From NCBI RefSeq assembly GCF_001593605.1, contig NZ_CP012836.1, positions 3,228,501 through 3,292,500 on the forward strand: 64,000 bases of DNA, read 5' to 3'. This DNA comes from Algoriphagus sanaruensis. Lineage in GTDB: Bacteria; Bacteroidota; Bacteroidia; Cytophagales; Cyclobacteriaceae. Of this stretch, positions 35,341-44,568 are shown piece after piece (positions within the stretch are counted from its first letter, which is position 1; every line of letters begins with the position of its first letter). The notes below the pieces were generated by a model, which had not been told where the DNA came from, ran no database searches, and was given only the letters and a program-made list of their open reading frames with translations. The position numbers and the translations under genes were made by a program.

Positions 35341-35601
35341 ATGAATCTGAACACGATAGAAGAAGCGGTTGCTCTTACTCAAAAATTTACTTCAAGACCA
35401 ACGAATGAAGAACTCTTGAAGCTGTACGGCTTATACAAACAAGCTACAGAAGGAGATAATGAAGGCGAACGACCAGGAGGTTTTGACTTCAAAGCCGCTG
35501 CAAAATTCAATGCTTGGCTAACACAAAAAGGAAAATCTAAAGAAGTTGCCACACAAGAATATATTCAGTTGGTAGCCGCTTTAGCAGTAAAACACCTTTA
35601 A
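35341..35601 (+). CDS. Acyl-CoA-binding protein
   Basis: An 86-residue ACBP of the four-helix type first known from eukaryotes; it binds long-chain acyl-CoA esters in the cytosol. The family core LLKLYGLYKQATEGDNEGERPG is nearly canonical (Y-x-x-Y-K-Q-A-T-x-G-D), followed by KFNAWLTQKGKSKEVATQEYI, in which the usual WD/W helix is partly changed. Single-gene unit between gltA and a convergent transporter gene 4 bp away. Confidence 0.93.
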   Translation: MNLNTIEEAVALTQKFTSRPTNEELLKLYGLYKQATEGDNEGERPGGFDFKAAAKFNAWLTQKGKSKEVATQEYIQLVAALAVKHL

Positions 35602-35605
35602 GATT

Positions 35606-36607
35606 TCATTTTTTTTCTTCTGAATAATTCCTTCCGATATAGCCTGCAAGAATGCTACCTAGGATGAGTTGTTGGATGTGATACAGCATTACTGGCAACA
35701 ATACCAAACCTAAGGTTGCGGCATTCGGAAAAATGACTTTTCCAATCACCACGCCATGAACAAGAGACTTTTTTGACCCACAAAAAAGCGTGGTGATTCG
35801 GTCCTGAAGGGAAAATCGAAATGCTTTCCCTAGAACAGAGAGAATGATTAAAACCAAAAGAAAAATTCCTAACATCGTCAATGCAACACTCAGCAAAGTT
35901 GAAACCGCATAGCTGGAAAAAATTTGTTGTTGAAACGAGTCTGAAAATGAAGTAAATACGATGATCATGATTACGGTCTGATCCACATACTTTAACCTCG
36001 GCAAGAAATCTTTCAACTTAGGGAATAACCAACCATGACAAAGTACTCCCAAAGTGACAGGGAAAATAACTTTGAGGGTAAGCTCTCCTAAAGTCGACCA
36101 AAAATCAAGCTCTCCTCCTACTCCATTCGCCAAAATCCCCATCCATGCAGGCGTGAGTATGACCCCCAACAGACTTGAAATACTTGCATTAAAAATTGCT
36201 CCGGGAAGATTTCCCCCTGCGATGGAAACCATCACTACTGAAGCACTCACTGTGGAAGGCAGCGCTGACAAATAGGTAATCCCAAGCTGAAAATCATCCT
36301 CAATCCAAGGAGTGATATTCTTCAACACCAAAACCAAAATAGGAAAGAACAAAAAGGTGGCACTTTGAATCATCAAGTGCAATCGCCAATTAGTCAATCC
36401 TTCCTTTAATTGAACTGGATTGAGCTTTACTCCATAAAAGAAAAAAACCAAAGCTATCCCTAGGTTGATAATCGGCTTCCAAGGAATTCCCGATTGAGAC
36501 GAACCTACCTCTGGAACCCAAGCTGCTAGTGCAATAGCTGCGAACAACCCAAGAAGAAATCCATTGATCCCAACTTTTTGAAGCGTTTTAAAAAGTCGAT
36601 TATTCAT
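35606..36607 (-). CDS. Bile acid:sodium symporter family transporter (SBF-like)
   Basis: A 333-residue inner-membrane protein with about nine or ten helices of the SBF-like/YfeH group in the BART superfamily. Conserved stretches include KLNPVQLKEGLTNWRLHL, SALPSTVSASVVMVSIAGGN (the crossover-motif region) and FCGSKKSLVHGVVIGKVIF. The transported compound is unknown; relatives carry organic anions. Its ATG overlaps the stop of the upstream methyltransferase gene by 1 nt (TAATG), so they form an operon. Confidence 0.88.
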   Translation of the reverse strand: MNNRLFKTLQKVGINGFLLGLFAAIALAAWVPEVGSSQSGIPWKPIINLGIALVFFFYGVKLNPVQLKEGLTNWRLHLMIQSATFLFFPILVLVLKNITPWIEDDFQLGITYLSALPSTVSASVVMVSIAGGNLPGAIFNASISSLLGVILTPAWMGILANGVGGELDFWSTLGELTLKVIFPVTLGVLCHGWLFPKLKDFLPRLKYVDQTVIMIIVFTSFSDSFQQQIFSSYAVSTLLSVALTMLGIFLLVLIILSVLGKAFRFSLQDRITTLFCGSKKSLVHGVVIGKVIFPNAATLGLVLLPVMLYHIQQLILGSILAGYIGRNYSEEKK

Positions 36608-37353
36608 TAGGAAAGCAGTCGTTTGAAGTTATCGCAGAGGATGGCAGTGGCAATGGCAACGTTCAGTGATTCCGCCTTTCCAAATCCCGGAATGGTAATT
36701 TTTTGAGTAACACTTGATTCCAAAGTTTCTGGAATTCCGTGCGATTCATTTCCCATCAAAATAACTCCAGGTGAAGTTTTGACAAGGGAATGAATACTCT
36801 TTCCGCCCAAATACGCTCCATACACCGGTAGTTTCCAGCGATTGAAAACTTGAGCTAAGTCTTCATAAAAAAATGACACCCGTGTAAATGACCCCATGGA
36901 TGCCTGTAAGACTTTTGGATTGTAGAATTCAGCTGTATTTGGAGAAAAGACGAGTTTTTTGATTCCATACCAATCGGCAATACGAATAATCGTACCCAAG
37001 TTACCTGGGTCCCGAACGTCTGCTAAAGCGATAATCAACTCGTCTTCCTGTACCTCAAATGACTGATTAGATTTACATGTCGCAACCGCTAAAGCCGCAT
37101 TATTACTTTGAAACTGTCCCAATTGCTCTAATTGGTTTTGAGTCACCTCTATCAGCTCTCCAGAATAATTTTTCAATACCGAAAAGTGACGGTCGGCAAA
37201 TTCCTCGGTGACCACCAGCAAATCCACAGAATAATCTGAATCCAATAACTCCAAAACGCTTTTCTCTCCTTCTACAAAGAACTTTCCCGTCTCGTTTCGG
37301 TATTTTTTTTGATGTAAGGATTTTATAAACTTAACCGTATTTTTGCTCAGCAT
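36607..37353 (-). CDS. SpoU/TrmH-type RNA 2'-O-methyltransferase
   Basis: SPOUT-class enzyme methylating ribose 2'-OH in rRNA or tRNA. It has an N-terminal substrate-binding domain (IKSLHQKKYRNETGKFFVEGEK) and the three SpoU motifs: LADVRDPGNLGTIIRIADW, ILMGNESHGIP, and IPGFGKAESLNVAIATAIL with the knot. 248 residues. It is close to RlmB/TsnR-type 23S methylases, but the target base is not determined. Its ATG lies only 18 bp from the divergent tamL start. Confidence 0.92.
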   Translation of the reverse strand: MLSKNTVKFIKSLHQKKYRNETGKFFVEGEKSVLELLDSDYSVDLLVVTEEFADRHFSVLKNYSGELIEVTQNQLEQLGQFQSNNAALAVATCKSNQSFEVQEDELIIALADVRDPGNLGTIIRIADWYGIKKLVFSPNTAEFYNPKVLQASMGSFTRVSFFYEDLAQVFNRWKLPVYGAYLGGKSIHSLVKTSPGVILMGNESHGIPETLESSVTQKITIPGFGKAESLNVAIATAILCDNFKRLLS

Positions 37354-37371
37354 CCCTTAGAAATTCTCCAA

Positions 37372-39789
37372 TTGAAATCCCTCAAATATATACTTTTTAT
37401 CTCGCTGCTTTGGATAATTGGTGCATGCTCTGTGACAAGAAATCTAGGTCCAAATCAGTTTGTGGTCTATGAAAACACGATTTCTGGGACAGATAAGGTT
37501 TCTAAAGAAGCACTTTTCGAATTGGTTGATCAGGAGTCAAACACAAGACTTTTAGGGATTTCAGCAGGTGTATTAATTTATAATCTTGGAGAAAATTTTT
37601 ACGATCGTGAGAAAACCTCCACTTCGCTTCAGGAAAATAGATCCGAATTAGAAAGCTTAAATTCTGCCTTGGATACTCTCGGAGAATCTCCAAAGCTTGA
37701 AAAGAAGATTTATAAACTATCGACCAAAATCCAAAGTCTTGAAAAAAAGCTGGAATATGGAAATGGCCTGATGCGAACCGGGAACCCTTTGGTTATTTTG
37801 GATAGCACACTGACCCAAAAAACGGTCAATAACATGAAAGGCTATTTGGTGAATCATGGATTTTTCGAAGGGGATGTTCAGTATCAAGTGCAGACGAAGA
37901 AAAAGAAGGCTTTTGTAGACTTTCAGATCGAGGAAAATAGTCTCTATGTTTTGGACTCAGTCTATACCCGAACTGATAATCCGGCCATTATTCAACTTCT
38001 AAATTCTTCCCAAAACCGATCCTTGATCCAAGCTGGACAACCTTACAATCAAGACCTTATCATCGAAGAACGTACAAGAATTGAGGACCTATTGAAAAAC
38101 AATGGGTTTTACATGTTCTCAAAGTCCTATATCAACTATTTCGCATATCAAGACACTTCGGCTAAAACCATAAAGTTGGAGCAGGTCATCCAGAAACCAA
38201 CTTTTGCAGAGAGACACCAAGTCTATACCTTGGATTCTATCTTATTTCGAATCAATCCCCCAAGTGAAGAGTTTGCGGATAGACAGATTCAGGAGAAATT
38301 CAGAGAAATAGATTTTTCATTTTACCGAGATCGCTATTCCGCCAAGGTATTGGCTTCACGGATTTTATTGCAAAAAGGCTCTCCCTATAGTCGAACGAAG
38401 GCAATTGAAACTCAAAGGCTATTGAGTAATCTCGATCTTTTCAGATTTGTTAATATCACATTTGACACTCTTGGCACCTCGCTAACAGCAAAAATATTTA
38501 CCCAACCCAATCAAAAGTACCAATTAACCAACCAGCTTGGGGTTACGGTGACTGAACAATTGCCTGGACCATTTTTCAGTACAGCACTTCGAAACAGAAA
38601 CTTTTTCCGGGCAGGAGAAATTTTGGAATTCAATTTTAGAGCAGGATTAGAGGGTGTTGCATCAGCTACCGGTCAAGGGGTTTACCAAAGCAACGAAGTC
38701 AATACGTCTGTTTCTGTAATCTTTCCAAGGTTTCTGATTCCATTTGCGCCTAGGTCACTTCAGAAATACGGAAGATTCAACCCCAATTCCAGAGTTCAAT
38801 TCGGATTTAACCACACCAATAGGCCCGAATACACGCGAAATGCGATCACGGGCTTGCTTTCATATAGTTGGGCGACGCGAAGCAACAAGCAGGTATTCAC
38901 GATCAATGCGGCCGATTTGAACTACATCAGAACTCCCAAAATCCAAGATGAATTTGTAGGAATTCTATCGGATCTTCAGGCCCAAGGAAATAATTTGATT
39001 TGGTCTTTTCTTCCATCCTTCATTTCGAGTATTTCAGGACAAACAATCATCAATTTCAATAAATACGGGGACTTCAACTCCAGAAAAGCCTCCCTCCTGC
39101 GTGTCTTTGGGGAAAGTGGGGGAACGACCCTAAATTTTTTCAATGTCAGAAATAATAATGAGGAAGGGATTGAATACGCTAATTTTCAATGGCTCAAAGG
39201 TCAAATTGATTTCCGACGATATTACCCCGTCAACCAAAAACAAACTTTTGCCTACCGTCTCAATTTTGGCGTAGCCCAGCCTTACGGAGTCAGTGCGGGT
39301 ATTCTACCTTATGAAAAATACTTTTTTGCGGGAGGTGGTACCAGCATTCGTGCTTGGCAAGCAAGGCGATTAGGGCCAGGAAGCTATAATCCAGGTAGAC
39401 TTCCAAATGAAGAATATCGCTTTACAACTGAGCAGCCAGCGGAGATGATTTTGGAAAGTATGCTTGAATACCGCCGAAATTTGATCGGCTATTTTGACTT
39501 AGCACTTTTTATAGATGTAGGTAACTCTTGGATGATTGGAAATGATCCTTCTCGACCCGGATCAGACTTCAGATTTAATAGATTTTACAAAGAGCTAGCT
39601 GTAGGTTCTGGTATCGGGCTTCGAATGGACTTTGATTTCTTAGTAATTCGATTGGATTTAGCCACCAAGGCCATCGATCCTGCAAATCCAGAGGGGGAAC
39701 GCTGGGTTTTGGACAACATCTCATTTAGGTCCCCATTTGGAGTCAAAGGCCAAACAGTATTCAATTTTGGGATAGGATATCCCTTTTAA
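37372..39789 (+). CDS. tamL: TamL-type lipoprotein of the Omp85/BamA family
   Basis: An 805-residue outer-membrane assembly protein: lipoprotein signal ending in WIIGACS, POTRA-like repeats (about 130-380) and a C-terminal 16-strand beta-barrel (about 420-805), with the Omp85 elements GGGTSIRAWQARRLGPGSY and a terminal FNFGIGYPF. Lipidated TamA-like proteins in Bacteroidota are called TamL and work with TamB; no tamB is adjacent here. A charged coiled-coil segment (about 78-135) precedes the POTRA region. The start is TTG at 37372 (TTG-AAA-TCC), since no upstream in-frame start gives a signal peptide. It likely heads an operon with hemF and the PAP2 gene. Confidence 0.87.
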   Translation: MKSLKYILFISLLWIIGACSVTRNLGPNQFVVYENTISGTDKVSKEALFELVDQESNTRLLGISAGVLIYNLGENFYDREKTSTSLQENRSELESLNSALDTLGESPKLEKKIYKLSTKIQSLEKKLEYGNGLMRTGNPLVILDSTLTQKTVNNMKGYLVNHGFFEGDVQYQVQTKKKKAFVDFQIEENSLYVLDSVYTRTDNPAIIQLLNSSQNRSLIQAGQPYNQDLIIEERTRIEDLLKNNGFYMFSKSYINYFAYQDTSAKTIKLEQVIQKPTFAERHQVYTLDSILFRINPPSEEFADRQIQEKFREIDFSFYRDRYSAKVLASRILLQKGSPYSRTKAIETQRLLSNLDLFRFVNITFDTLGTSLTAKIFTQPNQKYQLTNQLGVTVTEQLPGPFFSTALRNRNFFRAGEILEFNFRAGLEGVASATGQGVYQSNEVNTSVSVIFPRFLIPFAPRSLQKYGRFNPNSRVQFGFNHTNRPEYTRNAITGLLSYSWATRSNKQVFTINAADLNYIRTPKIQDEFVGILSDLQAQGNNLIWSFLPSFISSISGQTIINFNKYGDFNSRKASLLRVFGESGGTTLNFFNVRNNNEEGIEYANFQWLKGQIDFRRYYPVNQKQTFAYRLNFGVAQPYGVSAGILPYEKYFFAGGGTSIRAWQARRLGPGSYNPGRLPNEEYRFTTEQPAEMILESMLEYRRNLIGYFDLALFIDVGNSWMIGNDPSRPGSDFRFNRFYKELAVGSGIGLRMDFDFLVIRLDLATKAIDPANPEGERWVLDNISFRSPFGVKGQTVFNFGIGYPF

Positions 39790-39799
39790 ACCCACTGTA

Positions 39800-40711
39800 A
39801 TGAGTAAGAAAACAAAAGAAGAAATCGCTGAAATCTACAAGCAAATACAAGATCATATCTGTCAGCAGTTAGAACTTGCAGATGGCCAAGGAAAATTTTC
39901 AGAGGATGCTTGGTCTCGTGCTGATGGTGGCGGGGGAAGAACGAGGATTTTTTCTGGAGGAAAAATTATTGAAAAAGGTGGAGTGGCCTTTTCTGCTGTC
40001 CATGGCCCTACCCCGGATAAAATTCTCCAAAAACTAGGTTTGGAAAAAGGGGACTTTTTTGCGACTGGCGTGTCCATTGTTTTACATCCATTTAGTCCCA
40101 TGGTACCCATCATTCACATGAATATCAGGTATTTCGAAATGGAAGATGGAACACATTGGTTTGGAGGTGGCATCGATCTTACTCCGCATTATATAGACCT
40201 GGAGGATGCTCAATATTTTCATGAACAAGTAAAATCCACCTGCGACCAATTTGACACCAGCTATTATCCAAAATTTAAAGCTTGGGCAGATGACTATTTC
40301 TATATCCGACATCGAAACGAAACCCGTGGAATTGGAGGAATTTTCTACGATCGACTGAGTGCAAAATCTGACCAGGAGTTTGACAAAATTCTGGATTTTA
40401 GCTTGGCCATAGGAAGACTGTTTCCACAGGTTTATGGCTATTTCATGAAAAAGAACTCTATAATTCCTTATGGAGAAATCGAAAAATCTTGGCAAAACCT
40501 CCGAAGAGGAAGGTATGTGGAGTTCAATTTGGTTTGGGATGCAGGAACTAAATTTGGATTGGATACCAATGGCAGAACAGAAAGTATCCTCATGAGTATG
40601 CCTCCATTGGCCGAATGGACGTATATGCACCAACCCTCCGAAGGAAGCAATGAAGCAAAAACTTTATCCTTCTTGAAAAAAGGAATAGACTGGATAACTG
40701 TTGGCAAATGA
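39800..40711 (+). CDS. hemF: Oxygen-dependent coproporphyrinogen III oxidase
   Basis: Aerobic heme synthesis enzyme that decarboxylates coproporphyrinogen III to protoporphyrinogen IX. The 303 residues show the family motifs GGGGRTRIFSGGKIIEKGG, IIHMNIRYFEM, WFGGGIDLTPHYI and the C-terminal RGRYVEFNLVWDAGTKFGL. It overlaps the next gene as ATGA (40708-40711) and starts 10 bp after tamL. Confidence 0.96.
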   Translation: MSKKTKEEIAEIYKQIQDHICQQLELADGQGKFSEDAWSRADGGGGRTRIFSGGKIIEKGGVAFSAVHGPTPDKILQKLGLEKGDFFATGVSIVLHPFSPMVPIIHMNIRYFEMEDGTHWFGGGIDLTPHYIDLEDAQYFHEQVKSTCDQFDTSYYPKFKAWADDYFYIRHRNETRGIGGIFYDRLSAKSDQEFDKILDFSLAIGRLFPQVYGYFMKKNSIIPYGEIEKSWQNLRRGRYVEFNLVWDAGTKFGLDTNGRTESILMSMPPLAEWTYMHQPSEGSNEAKTLSFLKKGIDWITVGK

Positions 40712-41283
40712 TTGAAAGCATTAAAAAATGGGACGAAGACCTCTTCCTTTTCCTCAATTCATTTCATTGGGATTGGTTGGATCCGGTTATTTTCCAAGCC
40801 ACCAAAACGATTACATGGATACCCTTATTTGCCTTTTTGATCTATAAGATTTACAAAGCTGATCCAAAAAATAGCTGGTGGGTTTTTGGAGGAGTGTTTT
40901 TAACCATTTTGATTTCCGATCAATTGACCTCTGGGCTAATGAAGCCGTTTTTCGAACGACTTCGACCCTGTCATGACCCTAGATGGGAAGGATTAATCCA
41001 TAATTACGGCCGATGCGGTGGATTATATGGATTTGTATCTTCTCATGCTGCCAATTCCTTCGGATTGGCTGTTTTCCTGAATCGAAAACTCAAAGGAAAA
41101 ATGAAAGGACTTCGGTGGCTATACCTTTATGCCTTTTTTGTAAGCTATACGCGGATTTATCTGGGAGTACATTACCCTTGGGATATTATAATTGGTGCAG
41201 CGATCGGTACGGCAATCGCATGGATTTCATGGTTCTTTATCGTCTTTGTAAAAAGAGAACTGGTCAAACAAGTGCTGAAATAA
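40708..41283 (+). CDS. PAP2-family membrane phosphatase
   Basis: A 191-residue membrane protein with about five helices and the three PAP2 acid-phosphatase motifs: KPFFERLRPC (K-x6-RP), FVSSHAANSFGLA (P/S-S-x-H-A) and YTRIYLGVHYPWDI (S-R-x5-H-x3-D). Likely acts on a lipid phosphate, such as undecaprenyl pyrophosphate or phosphatidic acid, at the membrane. Translationally coupled to hemF; a functional link is not obvious. Confidence 0.9.
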   Translation: MIESIKKWDEDLFLFLNSFHWDWLDPVIFQATKTITWIPLFAFLIYKIYKADPKNSWWVFGGVFLTILISDQLTSGLMKPFFERLRPCHDPRWEGLIHNYGRCGGLYGFVSSHAANSFGLAVFLNRKLKGKMKGLRWLYLYAFFVSYTRIYLGVHYPWDIIIGAAIGTAIAWISWFFIVFVKRELVKQVLK

Positions 41284-41371
41284 ATCAGCAATCACCCCAA
41301 GTTTATTCTTGCGAAAAAAGGATCCCCAAAAAATTTATACCTTCACCTTATCAACAAACACCCCAATTACC

Positions 41372-41590
41372 ATGAAAAAATTACGATCTATTCTAGTACT
41401 GGCCTTGGCCCTAGGTTTCGTGACTTCTCTAACTTTAACCTCTTGTGGAGGAAAAAAGGAAGAAGCAACTGAACAAATGGAAGGAGAACATCCTGAAGAC
41501 GGTGGAGAGCACCCAAGCGATGAAGCTGGTAGCGAGCATCCTTCAGAAGGTGGTGAACATCCTGCTAGTGACACAACAATTACTCACTAA
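41372..41590 (+). CDS. Short EHP-repeat lipoprotein of unknown function
   Basis: A 72-residue precursor: signal peptide MKKLRSILVLALALGFVTSL followed by TLTSC with the lipobox cysteine, leaving a mature part of about 48 residues. The mature part is strongly acidic and contains four Glu-His-Pro units spaced by Gly/Asp/Ser residues (EHPEDGG, EHPSDEAGS, EHPSEGG, EHPASD). Histidines spaced this way suggest metal binding, but that is inference. ATG at 41372 is used because an upstream TTG adds residues before the signal. A strong bidirectional terminator follows. Confidence 0.75.
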   Translation: MKKLRSILVLALALGFVTSLTLTSCGGKKEEATEQMEGEHPEDGGEHPSDEAGSEHPSEGGEHPASDTTITH

Positions 41591-41594
41591 AATC

Positions 41595-41622
41595 AAAGGA
41601 GGCTGTTTTTACAGCCTCCTTT
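41595..41622. terminator. Bidirectional terminator between EHP lipoprotein and transglutaminase genes
   Basis: A 12-bp perfect stem AAAGGAGGCTGT / ACAGCCTCCTTT with a TTTT loop. It serves both convergent genes. Its central nine base pairs are identical to the hairpin at 29097-29117. Confidence 0.85.
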
Positions 41623-41626
41623 TACT

Positions 41627-42976
41627 TTAAACCTCTTTTAATCGCTTAAACGAAAACTTGGAAGGCACTTTTATTTCTTTCCCTCCCTCTTCCAAAAACG
41701 GATAAGCAATAAAGTTGATCGGGCCAGCATCTGGACCAGGGTTTAGTTCCAAATCCCTCCCTTTGCTTAATTCAATTCTATTGGCTGGATGACGTCCAAA
41801 ATAATAAGTAGCCAAAGCAGTGTATTTGTTGGCTTCCGAAATGTCAACCGGCCACCATTTCCCATCTGCATAAAACTCCGCCCAACAATGATAGCCATCT
41901 ATTCCTCCTTCATCTCGATCAGAAGGAATCGAGGCACCAATGGCAAATCTGGCAGGAATCCCTACAGAGCGGGCTAAGGAAATGAAAAAGGAATGAAATT
42001 CAGAACAATTGCCCGTTTTTGAATCACAGGCATAGTTTGAATCTCCTCTTCCAAAATTTCCAAACTTCATATATCGCATATTATCAATGATATAATCATA
42101 TAAGGCCCGAGCCTGTATCAGATGACTTTCATTGATTTTTTGACCCAATGCTTCTCTGGCTATTTCTTCAAATCTACCGCCCTTTGGCATCAACTTATTA
42201 GAGGCTAAAAACACTGCTTCAGGCTCTGGAGCGTCATAGGGACCTTTTTCTTTACGATTTACCCGGTAGGAAACTTGAATTTCCTTTCCGCTATCCTCTG
42301 GACTAAGCTGAAAATAAAGGAAGGAATTCCCATAGGTAACTTCCTCAAGAGGTTTGGATGAAATTGGTGAGTTCAAGGCAATCATTTCGATTTCTTGAAA
42401 ATCATCAGATTGAGCCACTGGGATCCACATTTCTGCACTTCCTTTTAAGGGAGGAATTTGCAGCGAATAATAAAATTCAAATGCATCGGACCCCTCGACC
42501 ACGCCGAGGAGATTGTTGGTTGATTGTTCTAAAGGCACGCGATACCAGGTTTTATCTTCTTTATTTTGCTTCCAACTGTAAAAAGGCTTGCCGTTCAATT
42601 TATGAACAGTCGTTTGGGTAACAGTCATATTTCCTGGCTGTCCTTCCATAAAAAAATCCACATCGTAAACATCCCCACTTACATCCACCAAATCTACACA
42701 TGCAAAATGTTCATTGGGGCCGAGATTTGATAAGTACTCCGTATGAACCCTAACCAATTTCATTTTTAAATCATGACTTTCATCCTTTACAGGGAAAAAG
42801 CCTTCATTTTCGGCTGTTTTTTGGTCAATAAAATCCTTAATTCCTTGCTCAATCTCGGCAATTTCGATCTTAGGTGAAGCTGAAGTATTTTCATCCTGGG
42901 AGTTCTTCTGTTCTTGACAAGAAGCCAAACCAAGACTAGCTAAGAGCAAATAGCTCACTTTATATTTCCAATTCAT
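41627..42976 (-). CDS. Transglutaminase-like domain lipoprotein
   Basis: A 449-residue lipoprotein (LLLASLGLASCQEQ) with a C-terminal transglutaminase/protease-like domain. The catalytic cysteine is in KTGNCSEFHSFFISLARSVGIPARFAIG, the histidine in GYHCWAEFYADGKWWPVDISEA, and the aspartate is in the latter motif. The N-terminal 250 residues look like a beta-rich domain. Such bacterial proteins often act as peptidases or on cell-envelope proteins; the target is unknown. Outer-membrane or periplasmic location expected. Confidence 0.88.
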   Translation of the reverse strand: MNWKYKVSYLLLASLGLASCQEQKNSQDENTSASPKIEIAEIEQGIKDFIDQKTAENEGFFPVKDESHDLKMKLVRVHTEYLSNLGPNEHFACVDLVDVSGDVYDVDFFMEGQPGNMTVTQTTVHKLNGKPFYSWKQNKEDKTWYRVPLEQSTNNLLGVVEGSDAFEFYYSLQIPPLKGSAEMWIPVAQSDDFQEIEMIALNSPISSKPLEEVTYGNSFLYFQLSPEDSGKEIQVSYRVNRKEKGPYDAPEPEAVFLASNKLMPKGGRFEEIAREALGQKINESHLIQARALYDYIIDNMRYMKFGNFGRGDSNYACDSKTGNCSEFHSFFISLARSVGIPARFAIGASIPSDRDEGGIDGYHCWAEFYADGKWWPVDISEANKYTALATYYFGRHPANRIELSKGRDLELNPGPDAGPINFIAYPFLEEGGKEIKVPSKFSFKRLKEV

Positions 42977-43024
42977 AGTTCTTTAGTCGTTTGAACAAGC
43001 TGATGGAAAATTAAAGAAATGTCT

Positions 43025-44425
43025 TCAACCCTGCAGTTCTTTTTCCAATTCTTCCAAACTTTTACCCTTGGTCTCCGGAAGTGCAAACCAAAGAATGACA
43101 AATCCCAACAAGCAGATGACTCCATAAAGCCAGAAATTATTGGCCCAACCCAGATTTTCCTTGATTGCCGGAAAAAAGTAAGTCAGCGTAAAATTCCCAA
43201 CCCAATGTGCCAATGCTCCTACAGAAATAGCCGCTCCACGTACCTTGGAGGGAAATATTTCAGACAGTAAGACCCAGAGCAATGGAGCCAATGAAATGGA
43301 ATAGAACATGACATTTGCCAAAACCAATACCACTACCCAACTTCCACCTAAATCAGCAAAAAAGGAATAACCAATCCCGCCATAGATCAAGGCCATCGCA
43401 AACAGACAAGTCATGAGAATGGTCTTCCTTCCAAAACGATCCACTGTGGCAAGTGTGACAAAAACCGAGGCAACCATCACTCCGCCTATGACCACAATAT
43501 TTAGCATCATTTGCTTCAGATTAAATCCTGCAGCTTGGAAAATATCTGCAGCATAGTAGATCACCACATTAATCCCACTCCATTGCTGAAGAAAGGCTAA
43601 GAAAATTCCCAACACTAAGAGTTTGATCACGGTCGGCTGAAACAAGGCTCGAAGGTCAAACGCTTTTTCTCCCTCACCGTGAATCGCCAATTTAATTTCA
43701 GACAAAGATTGCTTGGCGTATTCCTCTCCCCCCAATTTGAGTAAAACCTGTTGAGCTTCATCAATACGACCCATTTTGATTAACCATCTGGGGCTTTCTG
43801 GAACCCAAAACATCAAGGCAAAAAACAACAATGCGGGTACTGTCTCTGCCCCAAACATCCATCTCCACCCCACTTGACCACTCCAACTTGCTGCAATTTC
43901 CTCCATTCCTGCAGTTTCACTTAATGAGGAATCCAACAGCGAAATTCGCCAATTGATAAGTTGGGCGAGCAAAACGCCGAACATGATCAGGAGTTGATTG
44001 ATCGTCACTAACCTGCCCCGATTTTTAGCCGGTGCAATCTCAGAAATGTAAAGCGGGGAAAGATTTAAGGCTACTCCCATTGCAACACCACCCACAATTC
44101 GATAAAAATTAAACCACCAGAAGGTATCTGCCAATGCTGTCCCTATCGCTGAAAGAGAAAACAAAAAGCCTGAAATTAACAACAGACGCTTTCTTCCATA
44201 AGGTTCACTCAGGAAAATGCAGAGAGTGGCCCCGATCATGCATCCTACTAATGCAGAACTCGTTCCCCATCCTTGATCTTCTGGACTTATGATTTGGAAA
44301 AATGGCTCATAAAAGGGTTTAGCGCCGCCAATGACCACCCAATCATATCCAAATAAAAATCCACCAAGTGCAGCAGTCAAGGTCACTAACCATATGTACA
44401 GTGAAGAGGTATTACTTTTTTTCAT
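43025..44425 (-). CDS. MFS sugar porter family transporter
   Basis: A 466-residue, 12-helix sugar:proton symporter of the XylE/GalP/GLUT family. Sugar-porter signatures are clear: GGFLFGYDWVVIGGA in helix 1, EPYGRKRLLL, PESPRWLIKMGR after helix 6, FLQQWSGINVVIYYA in helix 7, and the C-terminal PETKGKSLEELEKEL. The substrate is likely a hexose or pentose. No sugar catabolic gene is next to it. 143 bp separate it from the kinase gene upstream, in which I see no clear promoter. Confidence 0.94.
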   Translation of the reverse strand: MKKSNTSSLYIWLVTLTAALGGFLFGYDWVVIGGAKPFYEPFFQIISPEDQGWGTSSALVGCMIGATLCIFLSEPYGRKRLLLISGFLFSLSAIGTALADTFWWFNFYRIVGGVAMGVALNLSPLYISEIAPAKNRGRLVTINQLLIMFGVLLAQLINWRISLLDSSLSETAGMEEIAASWSGQVGWRWMFGAETVPALLFFALMFWVPESPRWLIKMGRIDEAQQVLLKLGGEEYAKQSLSEIKLAIHGEGEKAFDLRALFQPTVIKLLVLGIFLAFLQQWSGINVVIYYAADIFQAAGFNLKQMMLNIVVIGGVMVASVFVTLATVDRFGRKTILMTCLFAMALIYGGIGYSFFADLGGSWVVVLVLANVMFYSISLAPLLWVLLSEIFPSKVRGAAISVGALAHWVGNFTLTYFFPAIKENLGWANNFWLYGVICLLGFVILWFALPETKGKSLEELEKELQG

Positions 44426-44568
44426 ATCGGGTGGAAAGGTTAAGAAGGAAAAAATAGAAGAAAATATGGTTTTTCGTATCCTGCATCCGATACTTTCCCC
44501 TATTTCTCTATAAAATTCCTACCCGACTGAAGATTAATTTCCACCACGATTTTCAATTCAAAACCCGC

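Noticed and set aside
40082..40633. 183-codon frame antisense to hemF
   Set aside because: It is fully contained in a strongly conserved enzyme gene on the other strand; its translation shows no domain and no signal.
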